DNA from: Aerococcus sp. UBA6277
Lineage (GTDB): Bacteria; Bacillota; Bacilli; Lactobacillales; Aerococcaceae
Reading direction: 5' to 3'
Length of the DNA stretch: 14,717 bases
Assembly: GCF_002440555.1 (NCBI RefSeq)
Contig: NZ_DJUR01000012.1
Coordinates: 1-14,717 of the forward strand
The notes under the pieces are model-generated. The model searched no databases. It was not told the origin of the DNA and saw nothing but the letters and a program-made list of their open reading frames with translations. Below, piece after piece: positions 1 to 7,332 of the stretch (positions are counted from its first letter, which is position 1; each line of letters opens with the position of its first letter). The position numbers and the translations under genes are program-made.

Positions 1-1
1 C

Positions 2-43
2 CTATTTGACGAAGAGCCCTTTAAAGCAACAGATCCTGGATAA
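2..43 (+). CDS. Possible C-terminal tail of a plus-strand protein (partial)
   Basis: The second forward frame is open from the window edge and reads LFDEEPFKATDPG before a TAA stop at 41-43. The acidic, Pro-containing composition looks like a genuine protein tail and would make the gene converge on pulA, whose stop lies about 50 bases away. Only 13 residues are visible, so no family can be named and chance cannot be excluded. No clear terminator hairpin is visible in 44-96. Confidence 0.3.
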   Translation, partial: LFDEEPFKATDPG

Positions 44-96
44 AACAACTTAATGGAACTTGTACGAGTAAATTGAACACCATTTTTAATTTGCTA

Positions 97-2085
97 TTAT
101 TCCACTCTTTCTAAAATCAATGTAGAAAGAATGGGTACATTAACATCCTCGTTACCTTTGATTAAATCCGCAAAGTCATTGTCAACCATTTTGTTATCGC
201 GGGCAATTGGCCGCCAACCACCTTCTGGTATCCATACTTTTACATCATTCAATTGGCCGTTAAAAATCACTACTAATTCATGTCCTGGTCCATGGTAATG
301 CACACCAATGATTTGAAAGTCTGACTTAATTACGGTGACATTTTCAAAGAATGTTTGTTGGTTTTTTTCTGTAAAGAATGGGTACTTCTTCCGTAATGCC
401 AATAAACCCTTAAAATAAGTGACTGCATCATAGTTTGAAGCCATTAAATCCCAGTCCATGCAGTTGATTTCATCTCCAGCGTTATATGAATCCCTTACCC
501 CATGCTTGGTTCGGAAGAATTCTTGGCCAGAATGGAAGAATGGAATACCCGCTGACAAGGCGATAATCGAATTCCCTAATAATTGCCGTCTTTTACGCAG
601 TCTGACTGGTTCTTCTCCGTGTGATAAGGCAATTTTATCCCGTAAAGTATAGTTATCATGCACTTCAATATATTGGATTAGTTGTTGGGCTTGGGTCACA
701 TTTGCATCACGTTTTGACAAGTTCCCCCCACCTAAGAATGATGCAAGGACGGCTTGTTCTGTCATAAATTTACCCGTGATAAAACCTGGATCGGTTGCGT
801 CCCCGTAGTCTGATCCACGTACTTGGTCGCGGAGTTGGTCATTAAAGTAAGAAATACGAGGGGTTTTATAAGCATTACGAAGGATAGCCTTTTTGTCAGA
901 AGATAGAAGGGTTTCTAAGTCCCAACCTTCGCCGTACATTAAAATAGATGGATCAATCTTATCCAAGGCTTGGCGGATCAAATTCAGGGTATCAATGTCA
1001 TGAAGGCCCATTAAATCGAAACGGAAACCGTCAATATGGAATTCTTTGGCCCAATAAGTAATGGATTCGATCATGTAACGGCGGAACATCAAACGTGTTG
1101 AGTCCGTCTCATTCCCTACACCTGACCCGTTTGATAAGTCACCATTTTTGTTGTAGCGGAAATAGTAGTAAGGAACGGTTAAACCAAGCGGATGACGTTC
1201 GTGTTCATAGACGTGGTTGTAGACAACATCCATCACAACGCGCAGACCTTTGTCGTGCAAGGCCTGGACCATTTCCCGCATTTCTTTCAATCGAGCTATT
1301 GGGTCTCTTGGCGACATTGAGTAGGAACCCTCAGGTACATTGTAGTGCATAGGGTCATAACCCCAGTTGTAATTATCTGGTCGATCAGACAATTCATCGA
1401 CCGTGACAAAATCAGCCATTGGCATTAACTGTAGGTGGGTAATGCCTAAGTCGGCAATATAATCTAAGCCGGTAGCAAATTCGTTGGCTGTTTTAGTGCC
1501 ACTTAGCGCAAGGCCAGCAAATTTACCGCGTTTTTCCTTGGGCACACCGGAATTAATATTGGAGGTTAGGTCGCGGACACTTGCTTCATAGATAATGGCA
1601 TCGCGGGCGTTAGCAAACGGTGGACGTTTGTCATTTTCCCAGTCATCCGGATAACCTTCTTCTAAATCGATAATGACTGACCGGGCGCCATTAACGGTAA
1701 CGGCTTGTGCGTATGGGTCTTGGGTGATTTCAACGGTAGAATTGGGGAAGAAAATCCGGTACATGTAAGGGACATTTTTGTAGTCTCCTTCTAGGCGGAC
1801 GGCGTAAGTGCCAGTTTCTAGTTCTTCTTCCATCTGAATTGCTTCGTATTCGTCAGACGTATCAGATTCATATAAGAGTAATTCAACATCAATCGCTGTT
1901 GGAGTCCAAAGACGTAAAAATGTACTGGTTTTTGAGTAAGAGTAGCCGAGAAATCCGTCATAATAATAAGCCTTATCAAAAGCATCCGACTCCATGGTTT
2001 CGCGCATGCGCAGACTAATTAATTCAGGATCTGCTGTTTCAATTAAATCAAAGATTTCTTGGATAGTTGCAATATCTTTTGCCAT
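97..2085 (-). CDS. pulA: Type I pullulanase (intracellular debranching enzyme)
   Basis: This 662-residue enzyme should hydrolyse alpha-1,6 branch points of pullulan, glycogen and limit dextrins. It has an N-terminal beta-sandwich region of CBM48 type (about 45-140) and then a GH13 barrel. YNWGYDP (239-245) is the hallmark of type I pullulanases. The conserved GH13 blocks are visible: DVVYNH (286-291), GFRFDLMG with nucleophile D357, MYGEGWD with acid/base E386, and VHDNYT with the third acidic residue D477. A C-terminal beta domain ends the protein. There is no signal peptide or LPXTG motif, so it acts in the cytoplasm on imported or stored alpha-glucan. The ATG start has a GAGG site 5 nt upstream. 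No glg or mal genes flank it. The family call is secure; the exact physiological substrate is inferred. Confidence 0.95.
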   Translation of the reverse strand: MAKDIATIQEIFDLIETADPELISLRMRETMESDAFDKAYYYDGFLGYSYSKTSTFLRLWTPTAIDVELLLYESDTSDEYEAIQMEEELETGTYAVRLEGDYKNVPYMYRIFFPNSTVEITQDPYAQAVTVNGARSVIIDLEEGYPDDWENDKRPPFANARDAIIYEASVRDLTSNINSGVPKEKRGKFAGLALSGTKTANEFATGLDYIADLGITHLQLMPMADFVTVDELSDRPDNYNWGYDPMHYNVPEGSYSMSPRDPIARLKEMREMVQALHDKGLRVVMDVVYNHVYEHERHPLGLTVPYYYFRYNKNGDLSNGSGVGNETDSTRLMFRRYMIESITYWAKEFHIDGFRFDLMGLHDIDTLNLIRQALDKIDPSILMYGEGWDLETLLSSDKKAILRNAYKTPRISYFNDQLRDQVRGSDYGDATDPGFITGKFMTEQAVLASFLGGGNLSKRDANVTQAQQLIQYIEVHDNYTLRDKIALSHGEEPVRLRKRRQLLGNSIIALSAGIPFFHSGQEFFRTKHGVRDSYNAGDEINCMDWDLMASNYDAVTYFKGLLALRKKYPFFTEKNQQTFFENVTVIKSDFQIIGVHYHGPGHELVVIFNGQLNDVKVWIPEGGWRPIARDNKMVDNDFADLIKGNEDVNVPILSTLILERVE

Positions 2086-2175
2086 AAATGCCTCTTTTCT
2101 TCAGCTCGAAAAATGACTGAGTTACATTAAGTTTATCATCTTTATTTTATCGACTTTTCCCCTAAAAAACTACAA

Positions 2176-2269
2176 AAAACACCCTAAAAGGTGAATTCCC
2201 GTCTATTCAACATAATATCACCATTATTTGGTTGTATCAGTGGATATGGGTGCCCTTTTAAGGTGTTTT
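2176..2269 (-). terminator. Long stem-loop terminator downstream of the repeat-tailed membrane protein gene
   Basis: Arms at 2176-2191 and 2254-2269 pair over 15 of 16 positions (one C/A mismatch). On the minus strand the stem ends in GGTGTTTTTT and a second T-run follows. The 62-base interior contains further complementary segments (CAAC/GTTG and ATAAT/ATTAT), so the whole unit is a branched hairpin rather than a minimal terminator. It separates the 2305-3567 gene from pulA. Confidence 0.65.
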
Positions 2270-2304
2270 AACTTGTTTTATTACTTTAAATCATCTTGAA
2301 TTGA

Positions 2305-3567
2305 TTATTCTGAAGCAGATGTTTCATCTGAGGCAGGCTCTTCTTCAATAACACTCTCTGGAGATGTCTCAGTTGCTTCACTTGCTTCACTTGATGTTTC
2401 ACTCGACTCAGACCAACCGTAATTAGGTTCTGGTTCAGAGTAGTAGTAATCTTCTTCAGCCGCAGCTTCTTCGGTTGCAATTGATTCTGAAATGTATGCT
2501 GCTTCAGCTGCCGCCGATTCTTCCGCTGCGATGGATTCAGATTCGGCAATAGATGCATTTTCAGCGTCGATTGATGCCTGTTCTTCTGCTGCAATTGATT
2601 CAGCTTCTGCTTCTAATGATGCTTGCTCTTCCGCTGCGATGGATTCTGATTCTGCTTGAGCATCTAATGCCGCTTGCATTTCAGCAACGTCTTCATTTGC
2701 ACCGTCATAACCATCAGTGGCATTGATTTGCGTATCTTCAATTTGCGCCATTAAAGTGTCAGCCATTAATTGACTCGCTTCTTCAGAGAAGCCTTCATCT
2801 GTAAAGCTATTTTCAAGGTTTAAGCTTTCTGAGTTATCACGCGCTTCACTGTAAGCAGTGTTCACGTCATAAACATTATAGCCTGCTTCTTGCATAGCAG
2901 ATAAAGCATTGTCGTTATAGGTTACATAGTCCTCATCTTCAGCCATTTCTTGACTTGAAGCTGGGTATTGTGCAAAGACGATTAAGGCCGAAGGTAGGTC
3001 CATACGAATAGTATTAAACAATTCTTCAATATTCGCTAGATGATCTTCTTCAGAAATTTCAGCTTCATAATCTTCTTCTGCGAAAGTTGGGATAATCACT
3101 AATTGCGGGTTGGCTTCAGTTAAGTTACCAGAGTATTGTTCAACTGCATCGGCAGAGTTTATTTCTGTCCAGTCTACTGAGTTAACACTTGCTTCTTCAA
3201 ATCCGATTTCATTTAAACGGTCAGTGATAGTTGTTGTCCAAGCCTCTTGGTCTGCTTGGGTACGGGCGATTGAAATGGTTGGCACTTGCTCTACACTTTG
3301 TAGGTAGTATAAATAATGAAGTGCTGTTGTTTCCCCGCGATTGTCTGTAAATGCTTGAACCATTTCTTCTGCATTATATTCTTCTGGCGTTGATGGTGCT
3401 GTTTGGTTCATATCTACTGACATTGAAGAAAATGTGCTGGCTTGGTCTGCTAACATATTTTGTTGGCGTGAGCGATAAACAAAATAGCTACCTCCCACTA
3501 ATACCAATGAAATGACAATAAAGACTGCTGTCAAGATCATTTGGTTTCTACTTGATTTTCTATTCAT
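2305..3567 (-). CDS. Membrane-anchored extracellular protein, possible degenerate SGNH-like hydrolase, with Ala/Glu/Ser-rich repeat tail
   Basis: The protein has 420 residues. A basic N-terminus and one hydrophobic helix (about 10-30) predict a membrane anchor with the rest outside. Residues 60-280 look like a globular alpha/beta domain: strand-like PQLVIIPTF (154-162), SALIVFAQYP (193-202), NVYDVN (231-236), then FTDEGFSEEA (255-264), which recalls the final block of SGNH/GDSL hydrolases. The usual Asp-x-x-His is DEGF here and no GDS motif is seen, so activity is doubtful. Residues about 305-375 repeat SESIAAEEQAS-type units, and the last 45 residues are Ser/Glu-rich and disordered. There is no LPXTG motif. 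The start is ATG with AGGAG 7 nt upstream. The gene appears monocistronic. The SGNH relationship is my inference. Confidence 0.6.
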   Translation of the reverse strand: MNRKSSRNQMILTAVFIVISLVLVGGSYFVYRSRQQNMLADQASTFSSMSVDMNQTAPSTPEEYNAEEMVQAFTDNRGETTALHYLYYLQSVEQVPTISIARTQADQEAWTTTITDRLNEIGFEEASVNSVDWTEINSADAVEQYSGNLTEANPQLVIIPTFAEEDYEAEISEEDHLANIEELFNTIRMDLPSALIVFAQYPASSQEMAEDEDYVTYNDNALSAMQEAGYNVYDVNTAYSEARDNSESLNLENSFTDEGFSEEASQLMADTLMAQIEDTQINATDGYDGANEDVAEMQAALDAQAESESIAAEEQASLEAEAESIAAEEQASIDAENASIAESESIAAEESAAAEAAYISESIATEEAAAEEDYYYSEPEPNYGWSESSETSSEASEATETSPESVIEEEPASDETSASE

Positions 3568-3603
3568 GCTTGAGCTCCTTTATACAAACTTTTCCCATTG
3601 TTT

Positions 3604-3631
3604 ATTCTATCATATAACAAAATGAAGCCAA
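3604..3631 (-). promoter_or_regulatory. Probable sigma-A promoter of the 2305-3567 gene
   Basis: On the minus strand, TTGGCT (3626-3631) is followed after 16 nt by TAGAAT (3604-3609), leaving a short leader before the AGGAG site and ATG at 3567. Both hexamers are imperfect but well placed. Confidence 0.45.
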
Positions 3632-3666
3632 ACTGAATTAAATCTTTTAGGTTTTTTAAGAATATG

Positions 3667-3689
3667 AGAGTAGGTAATTAGCCTACTCT
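3667..3689. repeat. Inverted repeat overlapping the ntdp promoter
   Basis: AGAGTAGG (3667-3674) and CCTACTCT (3682-3689) are perfect 8-bp arms separated by TAATTAG. The repeat lies just upstream of the ntdp -10 element, where a -35 would be expected, and is followed by TTTCATTTTT. It may be a terminator-like hairpin that insulates the divergent genes, or an operator. Sequence alone does not decide. Confidence 0.5.
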
Positions 3690-3703
3690 TTCATTTTTCA
3701 TTA

Positions 3704-3737
3704 TGATATAATATTTTATGTTACAACCTAGCTAGGT
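3704..3737 (+). promoter_or_regulatory. Extended -10 promoter of ntdp with a downstream palindrome
   Basis: TGATATAAT (3704-3712) is a perfect extended -10 (TG-n-TATAAT). No good -35 is seen; the position is occupied by the inverted repeat at 3667-3689. A 12-bp perfect palindrome, ACCTAGCTAGGT, lies at 3726-3737, just after the expected transcription start, and could bind a regulator. Confidence 0.6.
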
Positions 3738-3756
3738 GTAGAAAGTAGGTTTGGTG

Positions 3757-4299
3757 ATGAGAAACCCTAAAGAAGGTGAATTCATCACAGTCAAAAGCTA
3801 CAAGCACGATGGTTCCTTACATCGCACTTGGCGAGATTCTATGGTTTTAAAAACAAGTGACCAAAGTATCATTGCCTGCAATGATCATACCTTGGTTGTT
3901 GATTTTGACGGTAGACGATGGGTGACTAGAGAACCCGCCCTACTATATTTCCATAAACACTATTGGTTCAATATTATTACAATGATTCGTCCGAACGGCG
4001 TATCTTATTATTGTAATTTAGCATCCCCTTACGTATTGGATGACGAAGCCTTGAAATATATCGATTATGATTTAGATATCAAGATTTTTCCTGATGGTAA
4101 GCGGAAATTGTTAGACGTAGATGAATATAAAGACCACCGTCAATTGATGGGGTACTCGTCTGATATCGATGCTATTTTAAAAGATAACGTTCAGGAACTT
4201 GTACGCTGGATTAATGAGGAAAAAGGGCCTTTTTCTAAAGAGTATGTAGATATTTGGTACGAACGCTATTGTCAGTTAAGTCACAAACGCAAAAAATAA
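3757..4299 (+). CDS. ntdp: DUF402 nucleoside tri-/diphosphate phosphatase (YgaC/Ntdp family)
   Basis: A 180-residue cytoplasmic protein with the full DUF402 pattern: [12 protein letters not shown] near the N-terminus, [19 protein letters not shown] in the centre, YYCNL, and [14 protein letters not shown] followed by LLDVDEY. The acidic DYDLD/DEDEY-type residues are those that bind metal in characterised members, which hydrolyse nucleoside tri- and diphosphates. I chose ATG 3757 because homologues such as B. subtilis YgaC begin M-x-x-PKEGE, and AGTAGG lies 7 nt upstream; an in-frame TTG at 3751 is less likely. The gene sits beside mutY and recX, an arrangement I recall from other Lactobacillales, and converges on mutY. 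The family is secure; the in vivo substrate is unknown. Confidence 0.85.
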   Translation: MRNPKEGEFITVKSYKHDGSLHRTWRDSMVLKTSDQSIIACNDHTLVVDFDGRRWVTREPALLYFHKHYWFNIITMIRPNGVSYYCNLASPYVLDDEALKYIDYDLDIKIFPDGKRKLLDVDEYKDHRQLMGYSSDIDAILKDNVQELVRWINEEKGPFSKEYVDIWYERYCQLSHKRKK

Positions 4300-4366
4300 A
4301 TCATAGTAATAGTCCAATGTAGATAAAGACTGTGGTGAAATAAAAGAGATGTGATTTTAAGCAAGC

Positions 4367-4388
4367 GGTGTGGGCCCGGACCAACACC
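4367..4388. other. GC-rich imperfect hairpin in the ntdp-mutY gap
   Basis: In the otherwise unexplained stretch 4300-4433, GGTGT-GG (4367-4373) can pair with CC-A-ACACC (4381-4388) around a GCCCGGA loop, with one bulged A. It has no T-tract and no coding frame of quality around it. It could be part of the ntdp 3' UTR or a decayed element. Confidence 0.35.
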
Positions 4389-4433
4389 CTATAAGACTTG
4401 ATCCATCCTGAATATTCACGACAATTTAAACAG

Positions 4434-4471
4434 ATGGCTACGACAGCAAAAGTCGTAGCCATTTGTTTTTT
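4434..4471. terminator. Bidirectional terminator between ntdp and mutY
   Basis: ATGGCTACGAC (4434-4444) pairs perfectly with GTCGTAGCCAT (4452-4462) around the loop AGCAAAA, followed on the plus strand by TTGTTTTTT. On the minus strand the stem is followed only by CTGTTTAAATTG, so termination is strongest for ntdp and weaker for mutY, whose stop codon is 14 bases from the stem. Confidence 0.85.
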
Positions 4472-4475
4472 ATGG

Positions 4476-5702
4476 TTATTGATGGTTATTTTGGTAATCT
4501 TCATAAGCTTGCCAGACCTTCATTTGCACTGTTGGAAAGGCATAGTCTTCAAATTGATGGGGCGCTACCCAGGCATAATCCGCCTCCCCAGAGGTAATCA
4601 TATCATTGATTTTCTGTTCGTCCGCAGGCTTTATGTGCCCGTAAGTTAATTGGATATGCCAAATCAAATGGGTGAAGACATGTTTGACTTGACCGACTTC
4701 CTTACGCATGAATATTGGCGAAATCCCGTAAACTTCCTGACTTTCAGCTAGTAAAAAGGCTGCTTTCTCTTTTGTTGGCTGGTCTTGGTTGGCCTTTGTC
4801 CCCAAACCGATTAAAGGCACTGTCCACATGTTATTCAGCAATTTGTGTTGTGTCCTTTTCTCAATCAATACTTGTCCTTTAGCATTTTGTAAGATAAGGG
4901 CCTGGTAATACACGGGTTTGGCCTTGGCTTTCTTGCTTTTAATCGGGTAGTTGTAGGTGGTCCCAGTCAGGGTTGCCATTGTAAAGTCGCGCAACGGCGA
5001 CAATTCGGGCATGGCTTTCTTCGGCGTTTCAAATGATGAACCGAGATCCATGATGGCCTGGTTGAAGTCTCCTGGACGGTCTGGATCCACTAAATATTGG
5101 CCTACCGCTTCAAAAATCTTCCGATTAGCTGGCTTTTGAATGTCTGCATTGATCATAAATAAGCGAGAAATGACCCGCATGGCATTGCCGTCGATGGCTG
5201 GCACGGGGATACCAAAGGCGATAGACCCGATGGCACCTGCTGTATAAGGACCAATGCCCTTCAACTTTTTGATGTCGGCTAAATTATCTGGAAAAACCCC
5301 CTCGTGGTCCGCCATGATTTGTTTGGCCGCTGCCTGCATATTGCGGACTCTTGAATAGTAACCCAAGCCTTCCCAAACTTTCAACAATTGGTCCTCTTCT
5401 GCTTCCGCCAAATCTTTGATGGTTGGAAAAGCAGCCAGAAAGCGGGCGTAATAGCCAATCACGGTGTCTACCCGAGTTTGCTGTAACATAATTTCTGACA
5501 CCCAAATCCGGTATGGGTCCTTAGACTCCCGCCAAGGTAGACGGCGGCTTTCCTTGTCATACCAATCTAGAAAAGTCTTTCTAAAGTCCTGGTTGGTAGC
5601 TGGCCCCCAAACTTGGACACCCTCAATTACCGGCCCCAAGTCTTGGATAGCCGACGCATTCATATATAAAGACAGGTCGATATCTTGATTTACTTCAGTC
5701 AC
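4476..5702 (-). CDS. mutY: A/G-specific adenine glycosylase lacking the iron-sulfur cluster ligands
   Basis: MutY removes adenine mispaired with 8-oxoguanine. The 408-residue protein keeps LPWR (55-58), catalytic E70 in WVSEIMLQQT, the helix-hairpin-helix KGIGPYTAGA (148-157) and catalytic D171 in IDGNAMR. A C-terminal NUDIX-like domain contains FTH (343-345), the 8-oxoG sensing motif. The cluster loop normally reads C-x6-C-x2-C-x5-C; here exactly those positions are E225, P232, S235 and T241, and the protein contains no cysteine at all. Clusterless MutYs have been described in some lactic acid bacteria, so this is probably functional. The start is GTG with GAGGAG 11 nt upstream. About 35 residues precede the usual N-terminus. 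It follows recX on the same strand by 60 nt, probably co-transcribed. Confidence 0.93.
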   Translation of the reverse strand: MTEVNQDIDLSLYMNASAIQDLGPVIEGVQVWGPATNQDFRKTFLDWYDKESRRLPWRESKDPYRIWVSEIMLQQTRVDTVIGYYARFLAAFPTIKDLAEAEEDQLLKVWEGLGYYSRVRNMQAAAKQIMADHEGVFPDNLADIKKLKGIGPYTAGAIGSIAFGIPVPAIDGNAMRVISRLFMINADIQKPANRKIFEAVGQYLVDPDRPGDFNQAIMDLGSSFETPKKAMPELSPLRDFTMATLTGTTYNYPIKSKKAKAKPVYYQALILQNAKGQVLIEKRTQHKLLNNMWTVPLIGLGTKANQDQPTKEKAAFLLAESQEVYGISPIFMRKEVGQVKHVFTHLIWHIQLTYGHIKPADEQKINDMITSGEADYAWVAPHQFEDYAFPTVQMKVWQAYEDYQNNHQ

Positions 5703-5762
5703 TACTTTGCTTGCTCCTCTATCTCTGTTATATATTTTTCTCGTATTTACCTATGATAACAT

Positions 5763-6920
5763 TTATACATTTTCTTCCTCGTAAATCTCAAGCGCCTGGT
5801 TAATTAATTCTGACGAATACCCCTTATTGTAGAGCATCCCCTTCACTTTAAAGGTCAATTCTCGGCCCGAAAGTTTCTTATATCGACGCATATATTTTTC
5901 TAAGTCTTTCTGTAAGACAGCCAATTCCTGGTCCTCATCCTGGTAGTGGTCAGCAAGTTGCTGCATCAACTCTTGAATCAAATCACTGTCAAAACCCTTT
6001 TGCACCAAGTATTGTTTGGTCTTTTGACTAGCATTTCGGTGTGATGCTTTTCGCAACTGCTTTTGAAAATATTTTTCCGCAATCGCATAAGCATTTTCAA
6101 CCTCAGTGTCCCGGTCATATTCATTCAAGGACTGGTCAATTTCATCTTCCCCAAGACCCTTATTTTTTAACTCCCGAGCAATCACATTCGGCCCTTTTTT
6201 ATTGATATTCATAGCCGTTCGTGTATAAGCCTGACCGAACATAATGTCATCGATCAGCTTGACCTCTTTCAATTTAGCAACCGCCTTCTCTACCACCTCA
6301 GGCTCAATTTCCTCCTCAGTTAACTTAGCTCGAACTTCCTTTTCAGATCGTAACTGGTGGCTCAAAAACCGGACCGCAAGCTGGTAGGCGTAATCTTCCT
6401 TATCAGTTTGCAGGATATCCGCAATAAAATCCTTATCCAACTCCTGCCCCTTATGCAAGGCAAACTTGACCAAAGTATTCTCACTGATCCCAAAAGCGAA
6501 TTGACCCTCGATATAGACATTAAACCGCTTCTTATTCTTTTTCTGAACTTCAATCAAAGTGATTTCCCCAGCAACCACCTCAGCTTCCGAAGATCCAGCC
6601 GGTAATTCCGCCTCCTGAAAAAGGGGATCCGCTTTCTGGGCTCGCAACCCCTCAGCTTTGGCTAGTAAATCAGATGCTAAGTTATCGGCATTTGAAGCAG
6701 AATTTTCAACATTCGCTGATGTTTGATGACGGGGCACTTGTTTAACCCTTGGCTTTTTCTGGTAGCTAGAGGTTTGTCCCCCTTCACTAGGGTCATTATA
6801 TGAATGTTTTTTCCTTGTATAAGAGTCTTGCTTACTTTTTTTATCGACTGCTACTTTTGACGATTGCTTTGTATTACCAATGTCAGACAGTTTCATGGGG
6901 CCTCGTTTTTTCTCAGTCAT
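5763..6920 (-). CDS. recX: Regulatory protein RecX with long N-terminal extension
   Basis: RecX binds RecA filaments and limits recombinase activity. The RecX core covers roughly residues 120-385: a beta-rich segment (KRFNVYIEGQFAFGISENTL) followed by three-helix repeats typified by YAYQLAVRFLSHQLRSEKEVRAKL, MFGQAYTRTAMNINKKGPNVIARELKNKG and FKVKGMLYNKGYSSELI. The first 110 residues are Lys/Ser/Gln/Asn-rich, low-complexity and probably disordered, making the 385-residue protein much longer than the usual 260-270. I place the start at ATG 6920 because AGGAGGG sits 8 nt upstream; an in-frame TTG at 6938 would lie on top of that ribosome site. It is transcribed away from the DUF1659 gene and leads into mutY. 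Confidence 0.9.
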   Translation of the reverse strand: MTEKKRGPMKLSDIGNTKQSSKVAVDKKSKQDSYTRKKHSYNDPSEGGQTSSYQKKPRVKQVPRHQTSANVENSASNADNLASDLLAKAEGLRAQKADPLFQEAELPAGSSEAEVVAGEITLIEVQKKNKKRFNVYIEGQFAFGISENTLVKFALHKGQELDKDFIADILQTDKEDYAYQLAVRFLSHQLRSEKEVRAKLTEEEIEPEVVEKAVAKLKEVKLIDDIMFGQAYTRTAMNINKKGPNVIARELKNKGLGEDEIDQSLNEYDRDTEVENAYAIAEKYFQKQLRKASHRNASQKTKQYLVQKGFDSDLIQELMQQLADHYQDEDQELAVLQKDLEKYMRRYKKLSGRELTFKVKGMLYNKGYSSELINQALEIYEEENV

Positions 6921-6959
6921 GCACGCTTCCCTCCTCAAAAATCCTTGTATACGCTATAT

Positions 6960-6989
6960 ATTTTAGCACAGGAAAAGTTTTGGCAACAA
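6960..6989 (-). promoter_or_regulatory. Candidate recX promoter
   Basis: On the minus strand TTGTTG (6984-6989) and TAAAAT (6960-6965) are separated by 18 nt and lie about 40 bases before the recX ATG. An overlapping TTGCCA with a 17-nt spacer is an alternative. Both are weak matches. Confidence 0.3.
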
Positions 6990-7039
6990 TTTCTGCTATT
7001 CCCTTGTCACTTTTCTCCCTGAGGTCGTTCTTATTGATG

Positions 7040-7059
7040 TAAGTCATCCGGAGGGCTTA
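7040..7059. repeat. Near-palindrome upstream of the DUF1659 gene
   Basis: TAAGTCATCCGGAGGGCTTA is self-complementary except for two symmetric mismatches (core TCCGGA, ends TAAG/CTTA). It lies 26 bases before the DUF1659 ATG, inside the expected leader, and also contains a decoy GGAGGG. It could be an operator or an RNA hairpin. A possible -35 (TTGTCA, 7004-7009) lies upstream, but no convincing -10 is seen. Confidence 0.4.
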
Positions 7060-7085
7060 CAAAACAAAACTTGGAGGGAATACCT

Positions 7086-7283
7086 ATGAAAAACTTTGAA
7101 TCTGCCAAATTAGAATTAACTTACTTGAACGTTGAAACGGATAAAGAAACACGCATTACTTTAAACGGTTTAATCGAAAATCCAGATACAGATAAAGTGA
7201 ATGCTTTAGCACTTGCACTTTCTAACTTAATCGAAGACGCCTTTACAGGTGCCGAAGCAGTTGAACGCTACACTGTTGCCTAA
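7086..7283 (+). CDS. DUF1659 family small protein
   Basis: This 65-residue protein of unknown function matches the DUF1659 layout: a beta-strand-like start (SAKLELTYLN), a central charged turn (ETDKETRITLNGL), an Ala/Leu-rich helix (VNALALALSNLIEDAFT) and a final AVERYTV strand. There is no signal peptide, membrane segment or cysteine. ATG 7086 has GGAGGG 7 nt upstream; the in-frame TTG at 7071 lies on that site and is not the start. It is followed after 49 nt by the DUF2922 gene, the usual partner of this family in Firmicutes, so the two are almost certainly one operon and probably act together. Confidence 0.85.
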   Translation: MKNFESAKLELTYLNVETDKETRITLNGLIENPDTDKVNALALALSNLIEDAFTGAEAVERYTVA

Positions 7284-7332
7284 TCACTAACAAGCCATTT
7301 ACATGTCCCTATTGTCCTAGAGGAGGATTATT

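Noticed and set aside
4301..4649. Overlapping small frames on both strands around the ntdp-mutY terminator
   Set aside because: They run through the terminator stem and into mutY antisense, without ribosome sites.
6918..6938. TTG start for recX six codons upstream
   Set aside because: It would lie within the AGGAGGG sequence that is ideally spaced for ATG 6920.
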